DNA from: Anaerolineae bacterium
Lineage (GTDB): Bacteria; Chloroflexota; Anaerolineae; JAADDB01
Reading direction: 5' to 3'
Length of the DNA stretch: 11,980 nucleotides
Assembly (NCBI GenBank): GCA_015486895.1
Contig: WFQT01000198.1
Span: 1-11,980 of the forward strand
Shown here: one piece after another, positions 11,492 through 11,980 of the stretch
How the letters are laid out: the number at the start of each line of letters is the position of its first letter
How positions within the stretch are numbered: position 1 is the first letter of the stretch
Translations under genes and position numbers: made by a program
Notes under the pieces: model-generated
What the model was told of the DNA's origin: nothing
Database searches by the model: none
Seen by the model: only the letters and a program-made list of their open reading frames with translations

Positions 11492-11980
11492 CTATGCCGT
11501 TGCTGCTGGCAACAGATGATGTTGAATGTGCTGCACAATCCAGGAAAAATCCTCTGGTTGCTGCACGAAATCCAGAGGGTCGGTATCAATGATGTAGACT
11601 GGGCTAAGCCGGAAATTGATTGCCCATTCGTTGTAAAGGTCATTCAACTGAGTCAGGTAAATGGGGTCAATATCCCGTTCATAGCCGCGGCCCCGGCGGG
11701 CAATGCGTCGCAGCAACGTCTCCACCGATGCTCTTAAGTAGACGATCAAGTCTGGCGGGGGTAAGATCTGCGTTACCACCTGGTATATGCCCCGGTAAGT
11801 CTCATGGTCCCGTTTTGACATGGCGCCCTGCCGATAGAGATTCTCAGCGAAAATTTCTGCATCCTCGTACACGCTCCGGTCCTGGATAACGGAGCGGTTT
11901 TCTTGCAAGAGTTGATAATGGTGTCGCAAGCGCCGGCTCAAAAAGAACACCTGCGAGTGGAAACTCCATCGTTTCATATC
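11492..11980 (-). CDS. Deoxynucleoside kinase (dGK/dAK type), 5'-truncated by window
   Basis: The open frame runs off the right edge; about 162 codons are visible and the N-terminal P-loop is missing, so the Met at 11977 is internal (typical context DMKRWSFHSQVFFLSRR). Family signs are QDRSVYEDAEIFA (the DRS/ERS-xxED motif that contacts the sugar and base), DLIVYLRASVETLLRRI, and the Arg-rich lid RRGRGYERDI followed by YLTQLNDLYNEW. Enzymes of this family phosphorylate deoxyadenosine, deoxyguanosine or deoxycytidine with ATP in the cytoplasm for nucleotide salvage. Base specificity cannot be read from the visible part. About one quarter of the usual ~210-residue length is outside the window. 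The SH3b gene follows after 79 bp. Confidence 0.88.
   Translation of the reverse strand, partial: DMKRWSFHSQVFFLSRRLRHHYQLLQENRSVIQDRSVYEDAEIFAENLYRQGAMSKRDHETYRGIYQVVTQILPPPDLIVYLRASVETLLRRIARRGRGYERDIDPIYLTQLNDLYNEWAINFRLSPVYIIDTDPLDFVQQPEDFSWIVQHIQHHLLPAATA

Noticed and set aside
701..11980. A defence island or mobile element
   Set aside because: No transposase, integrase, nuclease, toxin-antitoxin, phage or CRISPR-associated gene is present; the genes look like metabolic housekeeping.

Overview
The window looks like a chromosomal segment of an uncultured or poorly studied bacterium with roughly 50% GC. The mix of genes (tungsten-type aldehyde ferredoxin oxidoreductase, PucR regulator, stand-alone VKOR, MtaD-type deaminase, MTA phosphorylase, PPi-type phosphofructokinase, membrane-anchored SH3b protein) and the intergenic repeats of the 'TCTGTGTTAATCTGTG' type would fit Chloroflexota (Anaerolineae-like). 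That assignment is an inference from gene content, not a demonstrated placement. No rRNA, tRNA, CRISPR array, transposase or phage gene is visible.

Layout. The left part is on the + strand: the last 84 codons of an aldehyde ferredoxin oxidoreductase (1-257), a 443-bp non-coding gap with a repeat copy and possible operators, a PucR-family regulator (701-2386), a 564-bp gap holding a 114-bp tandem repeat, a VKOR-type thiol oxidoreductase (2951-3424) closed by a clear intrinsic terminator, and a 668-residue amidohydrolase (3516-5522) whose C-terminal third is a CYTH-type domain. The two transcription blocks converge at a large hairpin (5538-5571). Everything to the right is on the - strand: MTA phosphorylase (5578-6447) with a long leader, then, reading towards it, a tight three-gene set of SDR, CysQ-like phosphatase and an unrecognised 305-residue protein (9381 to 6797), a PPi-type phosphofructokinase with its own strong promoter (10792 to 9626), an SH3b membrane protein, and a deoxynucleoside kinase cut by the window edge.

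How the genes fit together. Several products handle adenine nucleosides and phosphate esters: the MTA/SAH-type deaminase, MTA phosphorylase, CysQ-like 3',5'-bisphosphate nucleotidase, and deoxynucleoside kinase. The phosphofructokinase carries the Asp/Lys pair of PPi-dependent enzymes. This is best read as housekeeping salvage (SAM by-products, PAP, deoxynucleosides) beside glycolysis rather than as one pathway or a defence system.

The most notable points are (i) the deaminase-CYTH fusion, whose CYTH part departs from the canonical acidic and basic signature; (ii) an interspersed repeat family with three recognisable copies, each just downstream of a stop codon and in the same orientation as the gene it follows; (iii) a near-identical 114-bp tandem repeat that shares a 21-bp block with one of those copies; and (iv) an SDR that has Ser and Arg where the catalytic Tyr and Lys normally stand. 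All identifications come from reading motifs by eye; no database search was possible.
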